DNA of 64,000 nt from Methylocystis heyeri (GCF_004802635.2 NZ_CP046052.1:4401001-4465000); one strand, 5' to 3'; shown: positions 10,380 to 21,027, counted from the stretch's first letter. Program-made: numbers and translations. The notes: generated by a model not told the origin, from the letters alone.

Positions 10380-10667
10380 ATGGCTGCAACTCGCGTAGAG
10401 GAAAAGCTCTACCAGAATCGCTACCTCGTCGATGCTGGCAGGCCTCACATCAAGATCAACGCCCACACCAAGCCGTCGGATAATCTTCTGGCGATGACGA
10501 AGCTGTGTCCCGCCGGCTGCTACGCCGAAAACAGCGCCGGCCAGGTCGAAATTACCGCGGACGGCTGCCTCGAATGCGGAACATGTCGCATTCTCTGTGA
10601 ATCCTCAGGCGATATAGTATGGAATTATCCGCGCGGGGGTTACGGGGTTCTGTTCAAATTCGGCTGA
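10380..10667 (+). CDS. fixX: FixX ferredoxin-like protein
   Basis: A 95-residue 4Fe-4S protein starting at [10 protein letters not shown] (10380) behind GAGAGAAGGGG. The cysteines are in CPAGCYAEN and in [14 protein letters not shown]; the second supplies the C-x2-C-x2-C-x3-C cluster. It partners FixC, matching the C-terminal ferredoxin part of ETF-QO. It is the last of fixABCX. Confidence 0.95.
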   Translation: MAATRVEEKLYQNRYLVDAGRPHIKINAHTKPSDNLLAMTKLCPAGCYAENSAGQVEITADGCLECGTCRILCESSGDIVWNYPRGGYGVLFKFG

Positions 10668-10743
10668 CCGCGGCCAACCGCACGGTGTTCCTGTCTGGTG
10701 AATGCCGGAGCTCACACTCGCGGTCCACTCGTTCGAGGTTTGC

Positions 10744-11109
10744 ATGCCTAATGTAACTTTCTCTTCTCCGCTTCTCCATAAGAACGTGACGGTGTACGCC
10801 GTCGCCGGCGACACCTCCACCGTTCTTTCGGTGGCCGAAGCGAACAAGATCAAGATCCCGCATGACTGCAAAGACGGAGAATGCGGATCGTGCCTGATCG
10901 AGGTCGTCACCTTGTCGGGCAAAACGATGGGATCCCTGCTCACGGAGAAGGAAAAGACCCTGTTGAAATCGCTCGGCAAGATCACGGCCGACGAGATCGC
11001 CAAGGCCGAGGTTGAAGACCTTGCGCCGAAATATCGCCTTGCCTGCCAATATGTGGTCCGAGACCAGGACATACTGGTTAAATTCAGCGGCGAACCGGGC
11101 GGCGCCTGA
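10744..11109 (+). CDS. [2Fe-2S] plant-type ferredoxin, nif-linked
   Basis: A 121-residue ferredoxin from MPNVTFSSP (10744). The ligands are Cys42, Cys47, Cys50 and Cys101, spacing C-x4-C-x2-C-x50-C, with the loop DCKDGECGSC typical of plant-type folds. It resembles the FdxD-like ferredoxins found beside fixABCX in Rhodobacter-type clusters, so it is a plausible electron carrier between FixABCX and NifH; that role is inference. It starts 76 bases after fixX and is followed by a strong terminator. Confidence 0.88.
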   Translation: MPNVTFSSPLLHKNVTVYAVAGDTSTVLSVAEANKIKIPHDCKDGECGSCLIEVVTLSGKTMGSLLTEKEKTLLKSLGKITADEIAKAEVEDLAPKYRLACQYVVRDQDILVKFSGEPGGA

Positions 11110-11146
11110 ACGATATCGTCACCGGTTTGGGATGGGTTGAGAGGTA

Positions 11147-11178
11147 AAAGCGGCGCACGGAAGTGGGCCGCTTTTTTT
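11147..11178 (+). terminator. Rho-independent terminator of the nifUSV-fix operon
   Basis: AAAGCGGC pairs with GCCGCTTT (11147-11154 with 11167-11174), a 12-base loop between, followed by a run of T. It lies 37 bases after the ferredoxin stop. Confidence 0.85.
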
Positions 11179-11507
11179 ATGGCCGCAATAATTGGGTGTT
11201 TGGCCTAAAACGTTGCATCGCGGGAAGGCGCCAGCCGCCACGCGCGCGGTCAGGCTCAATCGCGAGCGGATCAACCGGAATCAATTTATTCGAAATCCGC
11301 TCGATTGGAGCAGATTTCGCGTTCCTTGCGTTCGCGGTGCAGATCGCGAAGCGATCTCGCGGGAGGCCCGCCGGAACTTTCATCCAGGCGAACCCAGCGC
11401 GGACCTCGCGCGGCCGCTACGGTCCACAATGCGGTGAGAAGGAGAGGGACCGCCGCGAATCTCGTTCGGCTGCGGCGCCGAGCGGCGGACAAGGATTCTA
11501 AAACTGG
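11179..11507. other. Intergenic gap between convergent nif operons
   Basis: About 330 bases between the ferredoxin terminator and the nifQ stop. Short overlapping reading frames exist on both strands, but none has a ribosome site or recognisable protein. A 7-bp hairpin (AGATCGC, GAA, GCGATCT at 11340-11356) is present. I see no gene here. Confidence 0.5.
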
Positions 11508-12152
11508 TCAGTTGTTCTTCTGAGGCAATCGACTCAAGCCGGTTTCTTCGCCAAAACAATCGTTGTAGTCATTGCATTGCTGGCAGGTCGGCGAGGCGCA
11601 AAGGGAAAAACCCTCCATCTCGCAAAGACAACGGTAGAAAAACTTTTTCCATTTCATGTTCAATACGTTGCGCGCGGCGAGCGTCGGAAAGAACTCCCGC
11701 ATCAATCTGCCGAGTTCGACACGGGAATTGAGCCCGAGATCCTGCCACAGATGGTTGGGAGACATGCAGCGGCGGGTCAGAATGGCGGCAAGCCAGTTCG
11801 ATTGACGGCTCGTATCGCTGCGGAAGCGCATAAACAAGTCCAGCAGCTGTTCTTCCTCTTCGTCGAACGCCACCTCCGGCTGCCGCCGGCGCGAATTCAG
11901 CAGAGGAAGGATGTCGGGCTTAAAAGTTATCGCGAGCGCCTCGAGATCATCGGCGCCGAGACCGACAGCGTCCTCGATGGTTCCGCCTTTGACGCTGGCG
12001 TCGCTGAGGGCGATCTGAAGCAGGCAGGAAAATATATGTCTGGTGAAATCATCCTCCGCAAACGCAGGCGCCGGATCTTCAGAAGAAGCGCCGACGCCGG
12101 CCGTAGCTTGAGGCGCTTCGAGCGAGGTAATTCGAGCGCCGGTAAGGTTCAT
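11508..12152 (-). CDS. nifQ: NifQ molybdenum-donor protein
   Basis: A 214-residue NifQ with the diagnostic C-terminal motif C-x4-C-x2-C-x5-C at Cys185, Cys190, Cys193 and Cys199 (CASPTCQQCNDYNDC). NifQ carries a Mo-Fe-S cluster and hands molybdenum to the NifEN/NifH step of FeMo-co synthesis. It begins 3 bases after the fdxB stop and ends the long nifH operon. Confidence 0.94.
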   Translation of the reverse strand: MNLTGARITSLEAPQATAGVGASSEDPAPAFAEDDFTRHIFSCLLQIALSDASVKGGTIEDAVGLGADDLEALAITFKPDILPLLNSRRRQPEVAFDEEEEQLLDLFMRFRSDTSRQSNWLAAILTRRCMSPNHLWQDLGLNSRVELGRLMREFFPTLAARNVLNMKWKKFFYRCLCEMEGFSLCASPTCQQCNDYNDCFGEETGLSRLPQKNN

Positions 12153-12155
12153 GAT

Positions 12156-12473
12156 CTAGGCCGCCAGTTCGCCGGCAGGGACATGGGTCTGGCAATTCTT
12201 CGGGCACACGCGCGCGCAGGCGTTGCAGCCGATGCAGGCCCCGGGATGCTCGACCTTCATGATTTTGCGGTTCAGTTCGCCGTCGAAATCATCGTCGTCG
12301 TCTTCGGTTACGATCCCGAGAACCTCTCCCGCCTCGTCGACCCCGTAAAGAGTCATCACGCTTTGCGGACAGACTTTGAAGCATCGCCCGCATCCGATGC
12401 AGGTTGCGCCATTGATGTCGGTCAAGTAAAGCGGCGTGTAATCGGTGCCGTCCCGCGTCTTGAAGGAACTCAT
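12156..12473 (-). CDS. fdxB: Nif-specific ferredoxin III (2x[4Fe-4S])
   Basis: A 105-residue bacterial-type ferredoxin with two cluster motifs: CIGCGRCFKVCP and CIGCNACARVCPKNC. An acidic insert (TEDDDDDFDGEL) separates them, as in the nif-specific ferredoxin III family. The start codon overlaps the last base of the DUF683 gene stop (12473). It probably carries electrons to a nif biosynthetic or catalytic partner. Confidence 0.93.
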   Translation of the reverse strand: MSSFKTRDGTDYTPLYLTDINGATCIGCGRCFKVCPQSVMTLYGVDEAGEVLGIVTEDDDDDFDGELNRKIMKVEHPGACIGCNACARVCPKNCQTHVPAGELAA

Positions 12474-12673
12474 TAGACCGCCTCCAATTCCTTGAGCTTC
12501 TTGCGCGCTGCTTCCAGTGCGGCATAGGCGTCGTGGGTTTCCTGCGCCACGGTCAGAATACTGTTCCAGTTGACCGGAAGCTCTTCCGAGAGGTCATGAA
12601 GATTCATTTTCATGTTCATAGCCTTGGCGGACAGCTTCTTGATTTCCGCCTTAGTCTCCTCAATCGAACTCAT
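12473..12673 (-). CDS. Small nif-associated DUF683 / CCE_0567-type protein
   Basis: A 66-residue, largely helical protein (two charged helices around the central NLHDLSEELPVNW). It matches the short DUF683 family that sits between the DUF269 gene and fdxB in many nif clusters. A cyanobacterial member is a metal-binding helical hairpin. Its exact role in nitrogen fixation is not known. It is 15 bases after the DUF269 gene. Confidence 0.88.
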   Translation of the reverse strand: MSSIEETKAEIKKLSAKAMNMKMNLHDLSEELPVNWNSILTVAQETHDAYAALEAARKKLKELEAV

Positions 12674-12688
12674 TCCCCTGTTCCTCGA

Positions 12689-13156
12689 CTAGAAGTTGGC
12701 GACTTCCGGAAATTTCTGGATCATTTCGACGCCCGCGCTCACATATTTGGTGCCTTCCGCAGCGAGCTTTTCGAGATTTTCGAAACCGAAGCGATGTACG
12801 TCGCGCAACTGCTTGTTGACGACGATCAAGCGGCCGGCGATCAGAATCATCCGGCCGAAGCCTTCATGACTCATTTTCATCATCGGCTGTACCATGTTGC
12901 CTGTGGAGCGTTCGATCGAGAGACCGACCGCGTTGAAGAACAGCTCCACGCGCCAAAGGATTTCCGGGTCCGGATCGCCTATGATCGGAATGTTCCGGCG
13001 CGCTTCCTTATCGACGATATAAGGCGCCAGCAGGTCGAGGTCGCTTTTCTTGTCCCAGGTCCCGTGAGTGTCCTGAGCCCGCCACTGCTTGATCAGTTCC
13101 TTGATGAAGAGGTTGTCAGTGACCTCGCCTTCAATGATAACGTCCGCCTCAGCCAT
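12689..13156 (-). CDS. NifX-associated nitrogen fixation protein (DUF269)
   Basis: A 155-residue protein from [11 protein letters not shown] (13156). The start is set by overlap with the nifX stop (13149) and a GAGGAGACAG site upstream. Conserved stretches [19 protein letters not shown] and [24 protein letters not shown] in outline mark the family, which always accompanies nifX. It probably works in cofactor handling with NifX; mechanism unknown. Confidence 0.93.
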   Translation of the reverse strand: MAEADVIIEGEVTDNLFIKELIKQWRAQDTHGTWDKKSDLDLLAPYIVDKEARRNIPIIGDPDPEILWRVELFFNAVGLSIERSTGNMVQPMMKMSHEGFGRMILIAGRLIVVNKQLRDVHRFGFENLEKLAAEGTKYVSAGVEMIQKFPEVANF

Positions 13157-13559
13157 TGGCTGTCTCCTCTTCGAAATCGAATGAGCGCTCCTGACCTTTG
13201 GAAAGGATCTTGCGCAGCCACGGCGGGGGAACGCCATTGAGCACGGCTTTCAGCTTTTCCAGGAGGTCGATGATCCGCTCGGGTTGCTGCACCTTGATCG
13301 GGAATATGTTCTGCGCCACGACACGCGCCGCTCCAGAGCCGCCGATTGCGGCGACATATAGAATGGCGCAATCCTTGATGGCCTCTATTTTAGGCAGAAG
13401 CTTATCTTCGTTGCCGTCCTCCTGAAGATCGCCGGAGAACTGGATCGATTCGATGAGGTGGTACTCTTCGGGAGTGAGCTCATAGATGGCTATACTCTTC
13501 GCCCAGCCGAAGTGCGCGTCAACGCGTTCGAGATCCTGGGTGGCGAATGCGATTTTCAT
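13149..13559 (-). CDS. nifX: NifX FeMo-cofactor precursor carrier
   Basis: A 136-residue protein of the NifX/NafY/NifB-C family: [21 protein letters not shown], then [21 protein letters not shown]. NifX binds NifB-co and VK-cluster during transfer to NifEN. It follows nifN by 16 bases and overlaps the next gene by 8 bases. Confidence 0.95.
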   Translation of the reverse strand: MKIAFATQDLERVDAHFGWAKSIAIYELTPEEYHLIESIQFSGDLQEDGNEDKLLPKIEAIKDCAILYVAAIGGSGAARVVAQNIFPIKVQQPERIIDLLEKLKAVLNGVPPPWLRKILSKGQERSFDFEEETANG

Positions 13560-13575
13560 GCTGCCTCCTGCGTCT

Positions 13576-14976
13576 TCACGCGACTGGTTCGATCTGAACG
13601 AGCGGGGATTCCGTTACGATGGGGCCGTGCTGGTCGGCGTCGCCAAAGTCCTGTCTCCACGTGTCGGGATCGGGTTCGTGCGTCTGCGCGATGAAAATAT
13701 TGCCGATCGAGAAGATGAGATTCCGCGTTCCGCGATAGCCGACCGTCACCTCATGAGCCGCGCCGAGGCGATCGAACATCGGCAGGCCGAGCCGATAAAG
13801 CGGCACGGCGAGGCGCTCGGCGGACTGACGGCCGTGCGAATGCGTCATCAAAAGGTCCACGCCATGAGCGCGTTGCTCCAGATCCTCCAGATCTCCGATC
13901 AGCACTTCTTCGGCAGGAAATTTCTCCAGCAAGGGAGAGGATGTCGTCGTTACGGCGCCGACGATTTCGGCGCCCATTTCCGTGAGGAAGGAGCCGACGC
14001 TCCAGAGCAGGTCCGGCTCGGCGCCGATCGCTATGCGTTTGCCGCCGAAATGGAAGTGCCCGTCGAGCATCGCGTCTACGAGTTGCCCTCTCTGACGTCT
14101 GAATTTGATCGGCGCGGGACGGCCACTGATCCGGGAAAGAAAGGCGATGAACGCGTCGTTGGCTCCAAGGCCGGTAAGACGATCGAACAGCTGGAAGGGA
14201 ACGCTCGCCCTTGCTTCGAGAGCGAGCGCCGCCTCGCGCATTTGCTCGCCGATCGCGATGGTCCAGCCGGCCTTGCCCATTTCCGAGATATCGGCTTTCG
14301 TTACGCCGCCGAGCGTCGTCGGGGTGAAGTCGTCGGGAATATGCCCATCGAGCGAACCCGAGAGGTCCGGCAGGAAGGTGGGTTCGAGCCCAAAGCTTTC
14401 GATGATGTCGCGCAGTTCGTCGATGTCGCCGGGGGTCAGATGGCAGCCGGCAAGGACATTGATCTTTTGCGGGGCTCTTTGCGGCGGGCTGTCATATTGG
14501 GGAACGAATTCCTCGACGAGTTTCTTCACCGTCTTGGCGAAACCGTCCTGGAAGGCGTCTTTGAAATCCGGCGTCGAGACATAGACGATGCCGAGATCGT
14601 CCAGTTCAGGATGACGCTGGCGAAAGGATTTCAAATAGCCGTCGACGTCGTCGCCCTTGGTTTCCGTCACTCCCGTGGAGCATATCCCGATGACGTCGGG
14701 CTTGGCGCGCTTCACGATATTGAGGATCGACTGCTCTATATTGTCCAATCCGCCTAGAATCGTAGCGACCTCGTTCATGGCCGTGGTCTGTAGCGGAATG
14801 GCTTCCCGGAAGTGACGCACGAACAGCACGAGCCCGAAGGACGTGCAGCCTTGAGAACCATGCAAAACGGGCATGCATCCTGAGACGCCCATGAAGGCGA
14901 GAGAGCCGCCGATCGGCTGGCTCATCTTGAGCGGATTGACCGTACAGGCCTTCTTGGAATGTTTTACGAGCGCCAT
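13576..14976 (-). CDS. nifN: NifN, FeMo-co scaffold beta subunit
   Basis: A 466-residue NifK paralogue from MALVKHSKKACTVNPLKMSQP (14976), seven bases after the nifE stop. The N-terminal motif HGSQGCTSFG holds the conserved cysteine of the NifEN cluster site. With NifE it forms the scaffold where NifB-co is converted into mature FeMo-co. A longer frame running back into nifE (to 15222) is rejected. Confidence 0.96.
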   Translation of the reverse strand: MALVKHSKKACTVNPLKMSQPIGGSLAFMGVSGCMPVLHGSQGCTSFGLVLFVRHFREAIPLQTTAMNEVATILGGLDNIEQSILNIVKRAKPDVIGICSTGVTETKGDDVDGYLKSFRQRHPELDDLGIVYVSTPDFKDAFQDGFAKTVKKLVEEFVPQYDSPPQRAPQKINVLAGCHLTPGDIDELRDIIESFGLEPTFLPDLSGSLDGHIPDDFTPTTLGGVTKADISEMGKAGWTIAIGEQMREAALALEARASVPFQLFDRLTGLGANDAFIAFLSRISGRPAPIKFRRQRGQLVDAMLDGHFHFGGKRIAIGAEPDLLWSVGSFLTEMGAEIVGAVTTTSSPLLEKFPAEEVLIGDLEDLEQRAHGVDLLMTHSHGRQSAERLAVPLYRLGLPMFDRLGAAHEVTVGYRGTRNLIFSIGNIFIAQTHEPDPDTWRQDFGDADQHGPIVTESPLVQIEPVA

Positions 14977-14983
14977 GACAACC

Positions 14984-16654
14984 TCACGCCGCTTTAGAAG
15001 CAGGAAGGGCGCCAGCTTCTGCTCTCTCCGCCAGGATGGCGGCGATTTTCTCCTGGCAGCCTCCGCAGCCCCCGCCGGCGCCGGTTTCACCGGTGACGGC
15101 CTCCACGCTGCCGAGTGCGTGCGCAGATATGGCGTCTTCAATGGCGCCGACGCTAACGCTGCGGCATTGGCAAATGTTTTTGCCGCGTCGCGCTTCTTCC
15201 GCTTTCGCCGGATCCGCCGCAAGCGCAGCCGCTTCGGCCGCGATCGCCTTGTCGGCCCTTTCTTCCCAGGTCGTCTCCTCCCAAGGAGCCGGCAATCTCA
15301 CCTGCGCCCAGACCGGATTGTGCAGCGCCTTGTCGATCTCATGCACAAGCTCGACCATGCCTTCGTAACCAGCGTAGGCGTGGTGCCTTTCCTGGTTGAT
15401 GTCGAGCCAGGGCATCTTGGCCTTCAGCGCTATGAATTGCGACCGTCCTCCGGAGAGCATGATGTCGGCGCGCGCCTCTCTGAGCATTTTGTACATTTCG
15501 CGCGGCGTCATGTCGTCGATCATATGGGCGTCCTGCCCCATGAGCTCCTTGATGCGTTCCTTGTCTTCCTTGGTGGATTTCTTGACGCTGGTGCCGACCA
15601 GCTCCATCCCTGCTTCCTGAAGGGCGGCGACCACCGACCAGGACTTCACGCCGCCGGTGATGAGGAGGACCCTCTTTCCTGTGAGGCGTTCCTTGTAGGG
15701 GGCGATGCGCTCCCAGGCGCGGGTTTCCTCGCGGGCGATGACCGCTTCGGTGCGCTCCATCAGCTCCGCGGGAGCGCCGCGCTCGATCAACAGCCGGGCG
15801 ATCTCGCGCAGGCTGTCCGACATGTCCCCGATGCCGTAGAAAGATCCTTCAAAGAAAGGAATCTCATAGCGCTCCTCCATCTTCCGGGCGACGTTGATCA
15901 TGGCCTTGGAGCAGACCATCATCGAGGCGCGGGCGCGATGGGAGGAGGCGACCTCGTGATATTTGGCGTCGCCCGAAATGCAGGCGAGGATGCGGATGCC
16001 GAGCTCGTCGAGCAGCGGCTTGACCTGCCATAATTCGCCGGCGAGATTATACTCGCCGATGATGTTGATATCGTATGGCGTGGTGTATTCCGGCTCCATC
16101 GTGCCGATGACGTGGTCGAGTATCGCTTCTCCGGCGAGCTTGTTGCCGAGGTTCTTCGGACCGACAAAGCCGGGGGAAATGACCGGAATCACAGGCTTTT
16201 CGAATTTCGCGGCGGCGGCCTTGCAAACGGCCGCGATGTCGTCGCCCGTCATCGCCGGCACGCAGGTCTGATAAACGAAGACCGCCGGCGGATCGTATTT
16301 ATCGATGATTTCCTTGATCGACCTGTAAAGGCGTTTCTCGCCTCCGAAGACGACGTCGTTTTCGGCGATGTCCGTCGTAAATCCCGTGCGGTACAGGCTG
16401 GAGCCGGAGGTCTTTGCGCCGCGATTGTCCCAGCTGTTGCCTTCGCAGGCGATAGGCCCATGAACCAGATGCGCGACGTCCGTGATCGGTTGAAGGGCGA
16501 TCTTGGCCCCGTCGAAGGCGCAGCCGCCGGCGGCCGCGCCCGGCGCGAGCTGCTTGGTGCAGCCCTTCTTTCTTTCCTTTTCGGATTTGCCCTGATTTTT
16601 GCCGCAGCCCGGCTCGTTGAAAACGTCCTGAATTTTATTCGCCAAAGTGGTCAT
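14984..16654 (-). CDS. nifE: NifE, FeMo-co scaffold alpha subunit, with C-terminal BFD-like [2Fe-2S] domain
   Basis: A 556-residue NifD paralogue. The scaffold part (about 1-470) shows the N-terminal cysteines GCTKQLAPG, GGCAFDG and HGPIACEGNSWDNRG in outline. After an alanine-rich linker, residues 490-540 form a BFD-like module with Cys495, Cys497, Cys530 and Cys533 (C-x-C-x32-C-x2-C), the spacing of the NifU middle domain and bacterioferritin-associated ferredoxin. Plain NifE of Azotobacter is about 475 residues and lacks it. Longer NifE proteins with this tail occur in some alphaproteobacteria. Role of the tail is unknown; electron input is a fair guess. Confidence 0.95.
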   Translation of the reverse strand: MTTLANKIQDVFNEPGCGKNQGKSEKERKKGCTKQLAPGAAAGGCAFDGAKIALQPITDVAHLVHGPIACEGNSWDNRGAKTSGSSLYRTGFTTDIAENDVVFGGEKRLYRSIKEIIDKYDPPAVFVYQTCVPAMTGDDIAAVCKAAAAKFEKPVIPVISPGFVGPKNLGNKLAGEAILDHVIGTMEPEYTTPYDINIIGEYNLAGELWQVKPLLDELGIRILACISGDAKYHEVASSHRARASMMVCSKAMINVARKMEERYEIPFFEGSFYGIGDMSDSLREIARLLIERGAPAELMERTEAVIAREETRAWERIAPYKERLTGKRVLLITGGVKSWSVVAALQEAGMELVGTSVKKSTKEDKERIKELMGQDAHMIDDMTPREMYKMLREARADIMLSGGRSQFIALKAKMPWLDINQERHHAYAGYEGMVELVHEIDKALHNPVWAQVRLPAPWEETTWEERADKAIAAEAAALAADPAKAEEARRGKNICQCRSVSVGAIEDAISAHALGSVEAVTGETGAGGGCGGCQEKIAAILAERAEAGALPASKAA

Positions 16655-16759
16655 TTGCGACCTCCGATGTAGCCACCGCTTCCCACAGCGGCCTCGTTGA
16701 GGGCCTTGCGCAGCGGTCGACCGGGACGAGACGACTCTTTTCGGGTCGGCGTTTGGGCA

Positions 16760-16788
16760 GCCGCCGGGCGTGGGCTACGTCCGGCGGC
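16760..16788 (-). promoter_or_regulatory. Hairpin in the nifK-nifE gap
   Basis: An 8-bp GC stem (GCCGCCGG with CCGGCGGC) around a 13-base loop lies in the 144-base gap between nifK and nifE. There is no T run, so it is more likely an RNA-processing or attenuation element than a full terminator. I found no sigma-54 box in the gap. Confidence 0.45.
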
Positions 16789-16798
16789 GACGCTCCGA

Positions 16799-18358
16799 TT
16801 AACGGATGATGTCGAAGCTGTAGTCGGACTTCGCCACAACATTGGTGTTGCGGTCGATCTCGTCGAAGATCTTGTCGAGGATCCAGACCAGAACGTTCAT
16901 CGAGCCCTGGTAGCCCCACACCGGATAGCGGTGGTAGTGGTGGCGGTCGAAGATCGGGAAGCCGATGCGGATCAGCGGCGTGCCGGTGTCACGGTCGAGA
17001 TACTTGCCGTAGGTGTTGCCGATCAGGAAGTCGACCGGCTCGGTGAACAGCAGCGACCGCATGTGCCAGAGGTCCTTGCCGGCATAGGCGTGGCAGCCCT
17101 TGCCGAAAGGCGAGCTGGCGAGCAGCGCCTCGATCTTCTCGAGCCACGCCTTGCCGCCGTTGGTCGAGAGAACGTGAACCGGTTCGGCTCCGAGCTCCAG
17201 CAGGAAGGCGGTCAGACCGAGGCACAGATCCGGATCGCCGTAGATCGCGAACTTCTTGCCGTGGATATGCGCGGAGGAGTCGGCGATCGCGTCGACGAGG
17301 CGGCCGCGCTCCTTGGTCAGCTCCGGCGGGATGGGCTTGCCGGTGATGCGGGAGATGGCCATGAGGAACTCGTCGGTTCCCTTGACGCCGATCGGATGGT
17401 TGAAGGCGACGACTTCCTGTCCGTGGGCCTTGATCACCGGCAGCGTCTTCTCCGTGCAGAATTCCTGCATCGAGATGGTCGCCTTGGCGTGAATGGCGTT
17501 GGCCGCTTCTTCCAGGGTGGTGCCGCCGTCATACATGCGGAACTCGCCGTCGGTCGGAGTGTCCCACACGTCGCTGTTGTCGCCCATGATGGTGTATTCG
17601 ACGCCCATCTGGTTGAAGATGCGCTTGACCTCGCGCAGATTGCCGACCGTATAGCCGTCGAAGCCGCCGAAGAAGTTGATCTTCTCGTTGGGAACGCGTT
17701 CCAGCTTCGGCGCCGTGCCGGCCTTGCCGTCCCAGAAATGCTCCACAATGCCCTTCATCACATTGTCGTAGCCGGTGATGTGGCTGCCGACGAAGGCCGG
17801 GGTGTGGGCGAAGGGTACGTCGTATTCCTGCGGAACCGAACCCTTTTCCTTCGAGGTCTTGATGAAGGCGTTCAGATCGTCGCCGATGACTTCGGCCATG
17901 CAGGTGGTCGAGACGGCGATCATCTTCGGCTTATACATGTTGTATGTATTCGCCAGGCCGTCGATCATGTTGTTGAGGCCGCCGAACACCGCCGCGTCTT
18001 CGGTCATCGAGGAGGAGACGCAGGAGGTCGGCTCCTTGAAGTGACGCGAGAAATGCGAACGGTAATAGGCCACGCAGCCCTGGGAACCGTGCACGAACGG
18101 GACCGTGCTTTCGAAGCCGACGGCTGCGAAGACGGCGCCGAGCGGCTGGCAGGCCTTCGCGGGATTGACGGTCAGAGCTTCGCGAGCGAAGTTCTTCTCA
18201 CGATATTCTTCGGTCTTGGTCCATTCACGAACCCGCTCGAGTTCCGCGTCCGGGACGGGATTCTCGAAATTCTTCTTCTTGTTCTCGAACATCTCCTTGT
18301 ATTCCGGCTGGCGGAACAGGTTGAAATGGTCGAGTACGTTATCTGCATTCTGTGGCAT
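16799..18358 (-). CDS. nifK: NifK, MoFe protein beta subunit
   Basis: A 519-residue nitrogenase beta subunit. Cys70 (AKACQPLG) and Cys95 ([10 protein letters not shown]) match two of the P-cluster ligands of the Azotobacter protein at identical numbers, and [16 protein letters not shown] follows. The N-terminus has the long helical extension of group I Mo nitrogenases ([17 protein letters not shown]). It pairs with NifD and is separated from nifD by a 72-base gap with a hairpin. Confidence 0.98.
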   Translation of the reverse strand: MPQNADNVLDHFNLFRQPEYKEMFENKKKNFENPVPDAELERVREWTKTEEYREKNFAREALTVNPAKACQPLGAVFAAVGFESTVPFVHGSQGCVAYYRSHFSRHFKEPTSCVSSSMTEDAAVFGGLNNMIDGLANTYNMYKPKMIAVSTTCMAEVIGDDLNAFIKTSKEKGSVPQEYDVPFAHTPAFVGSHITGYDNVMKGIVEHFWDGKAGTAPKLERVPNEKINFFGGFDGYTVGNLREVKRIFNQMGVEYTIMGDNSDVWDTPTDGEFRMYDGGTTLEEAANAIHAKATISMQEFCTEKTLPVIKAHGQEVVAFNHPIGVKGTDEFLMAISRITGKPIPPELTKERGRLVDAIADSSAHIHGKKFAIYGDPDLCLGLTAFLLELGAEPVHVLSTNGGKAWLEKIEALLASSPFGKGCHAYAGKDLWHMRSLLFTEPVDFLIGNTYGKYLDRDTGTPLIRIGFPIFDRHHYHRYPVWGYQGSMNVLVWILDKIFDEIDRNTNVVAKSDYSFDIIR

Positions 18359-18388
18359 TTTGATTCCCCTTGTCGATCCGCGAGCCGA

Positions 18389-18411
18389 CCCGCTCTCTTG
18401 CGGAGAGCGGG
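18389..18411 (-). promoter_or_regulatory. Hairpin in the nifD-nifK gap
   Basis: A perfect 9-bp stem (CCCGCTCTC with GAGAGCGGG) and 5-base loop between the two subunit genes, without a T run. It may stabilise a processed end or pace ribosomes between nifD and nifK. Confidence 0.5.
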
Positions 18412-18430
18412 AGGCCTAGCTTCAGCGTGA

Positions 18431-19897
18431 TCAGGCGGCCCAGGGCGCCTTGGCCATCTTCCAGACCGGCGCGTTGATCGCCATGTCCATGTCGCGAGCG
18501 AAGATCGCGAAGCCGTCATAGCCGTGGTACGGGCCGGAGTAGTCCCAGCTGTGCATCTGGCGGAAAGGCACGCCCATCTTCTGGAAGACGTATTTTTCCT
18601 TGATGCCGGAGCCGACCAGGTCGGGCTGGATCTTCTCGACGAACTTCTCGAACTCGTAGCCGGTCACGTCGTCATAGATCAGCGTGCCGTCTTTCACGTA
18701 GTGAGTGGTGCGCTGATAGTCGTCGTTGTGGCCGAATTCATAGCCGGTGCCGACGATCTCCATGCCGAGGTCTTCGTAGGCGCCGATGACGTGGCGCGGA
18801 CGCAGGCCGCCGACATAAAGCATGACCTTCTTGCCCTCGAGACGCGGGCGGTACTTCGCGATCACGGCGTCGATCATCAGCTGATATTTGGCGATAACCT
18901 GTTCCGCGCCTTCCTTGATCTTGTCGTCGAAGTGGCTGGCGATCTTGCGCAGCGATTCGGCGATCTTGGACGGTCCAAAGAAGTTGTACTCCACCCACGG
19001 AACGCCGTACTTTTCTTCCATGTGGCGGGAGATGTAGTTCATCGAGCGGTAGCAGTGCAGAACGTTGAGCTTCGCCTTCGGCGTCGCCTCCAGTTCAGCG
19101 ATGGTGCCGTCGCCGGACCACTGCGAAATCACGCGCAGGCCCATCTCCTCGAGGAGGATGCGGGAGGACCAGGCGTCGCCGCCGATGTTGTAGTCGCCGA
19201 TGATCGCAACGTCGTAGGGGCCCGGCTCAAAACGCGCAGGCTTGCCTTCCTGCTTGTCGAACACCCAGTCACGAATCGCGTCGTTGGCGATATGGTGGCC
19301 GAGCGACTGCGAAACGCCGCGGAAGCCTTCGCAGCGAACCGGAACGATGGTCTTGCCTTCGTATTCCTTCGATTTCGCCTTGGAGACGGCCTCGATGTCG
19401 TCGCCGATCAGACCGATGGGGCATTCGGACTGAACCGAAATTCCCTTGTTGAGGGGGAACAGTTCCTGGATTTCGTCGATGATCTTGGCGAGCTTCTTGT
19501 CGCCGCCGAACACGATGTCCTTCTCCTGGAAGTCGGAGGTGAACTGCATCGTGCCGAAGGTGTCGATGCCGGTCGTGCCGATGTAGTAGTTGCGGCGGGA
19601 GGCCCAGGAATACTGGCCGCAGCCGACCGGGCCGTGGCTGATGTGGATCATGTCCTTGATCGGGCCCCAGACCACGCCCTTGGAGCCGGCGTAGGCGCAG
19701 CCGCGAATGGTCATCACGCCCGGGATCGACTTGATGTTGGACTTGACGCCGCAGTCCGGCTTGCCGTCTTCGAACGTGCCGAGATGCTTGGCGCGGCGTT
19801 TCGCGGTCTTCTCGGGATAGACTTCGAGAACTTCCTTGATAAGCGCCTTATTTCGAGCTTTCAGCTCTTCGACGGTTTCTGCAGTTGCCACGCTCAT
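18431..19897 (-). CDS. nifD: NifD, MoFe protein alpha subunit
   Basis: A 488-residue Mo-nitrogenase alpha subunit. P-cluster ligands are Cys67 (RGCAYAG), Cys93 ([11 protein letters not shown]) and Cys159 (QSECPIG), a constant +5 offset from Azotobacter. The FeMo-co cysteine is in LHCYRSMNY and the histidine is near [16 protein letters not shown]. It is the molybdenum, not vanadium or iron-only, form: no vnfG/anfG is adjacent. nifH precedes it by 69 bases. Confidence 0.98.
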   Translation of the reverse strand: MSVATAETVEELKARNKALIKEVLEVYPEKTAKRRAKHLGTFEDGKPDCGVKSNIKSIPGVMTIRGCAYAGSKGVVWGPIKDMIHISHGPVGCGQYSWASRRNYYIGTTGIDTFGTMQFTSDFQEKDIVFGGDKKLAKIIDEIQELFPLNKGISVQSECPIGLIGDDIEAVSKAKSKEYEGKTIVPVRCEGFRGVSQSLGHHIANDAIRDWVFDKQEGKPARFEPGPYDVAIIGDYNIGGDAWSSRILLEEMGLRVISQWSGDGTIAELEATPKAKLNVLHCYRSMNYISRHMEEKYGVPWVEYNFFGPSKIAESLRKIASHFDDKIKEGAEQVIAKYQLMIDAVIAKYRPRLEGKKVMLYVGGLRPRHVIGAYEDLGMEIVGTGYEFGHNDDYQRTTHYVKDGTLIYDDVTGYEFEKFVEKIQPDLVGSGIKEKYVFQKMGVPFRQMHSWDYSGPYHGYDGFAIFARDMDMAINAPVWKMAKAPWAA

Positions 19898-19924
19898 GGC
19901 GAAACCCCTCTTGTGGTTGCGGGA

Positions 19925-19950
19925 CGCCCGGCCGCCGAGACGGCCGGGCG
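19925..19950 (-). promoter_or_regulatory. Strong hairpin in the nifH-nifD gap
   Basis: A perfect 10-bp GC stem (CGCCCGGCCG with CGGCCGGGCG) and 6-base loop, 16 bases past the nifH stop and with no T run. Stem-loops here are known in other diazotrophs to protect a nifH-only transcript, which would explain excess Fe protein. That function is inferred. Confidence 0.65.
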
Positions 19951-19966
19951 CGTGTTATGCGTGTAA

Positions 19967-20929
<963 letters not shown>

Positions 20930-21011
20930 TTACGACCAAGCCCGGCGTCGGGGCCTCACCTCTCTCGCGAGAGGAAACTATCCGTGGCCGTCCGCCTTGC
21001 GCCGTCCTTGT

Positions 21012-21027
21012 CGCAAGCGCCGTGCCA
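21012..21027 (-). promoter_or_regulatory. Sigma-54 promoter of nifHDK
   Basis: On the minus strand TGGCAC-N5-TTGCG, near-perfect consensus. Transcription would start near 21001, giving a leader of about 140 bases before the nifH ATG. Confidence 0.93.

Noticed and set aside
16655-16798. A separate sigma-54 promoter for nifE
   Set aside because: I checked each GC/CC pair in the gap for the required spacing; none fits. One is off by a single base.
16697-18430. A 577-codon plus-strand frame
   Set aside because: Shadow of nifK on the opposite strand; no recognisable protein and no ribosome site.
18524-19966. A 480-codon plus-strand frame
   Set aside because: Shadow of nifD.
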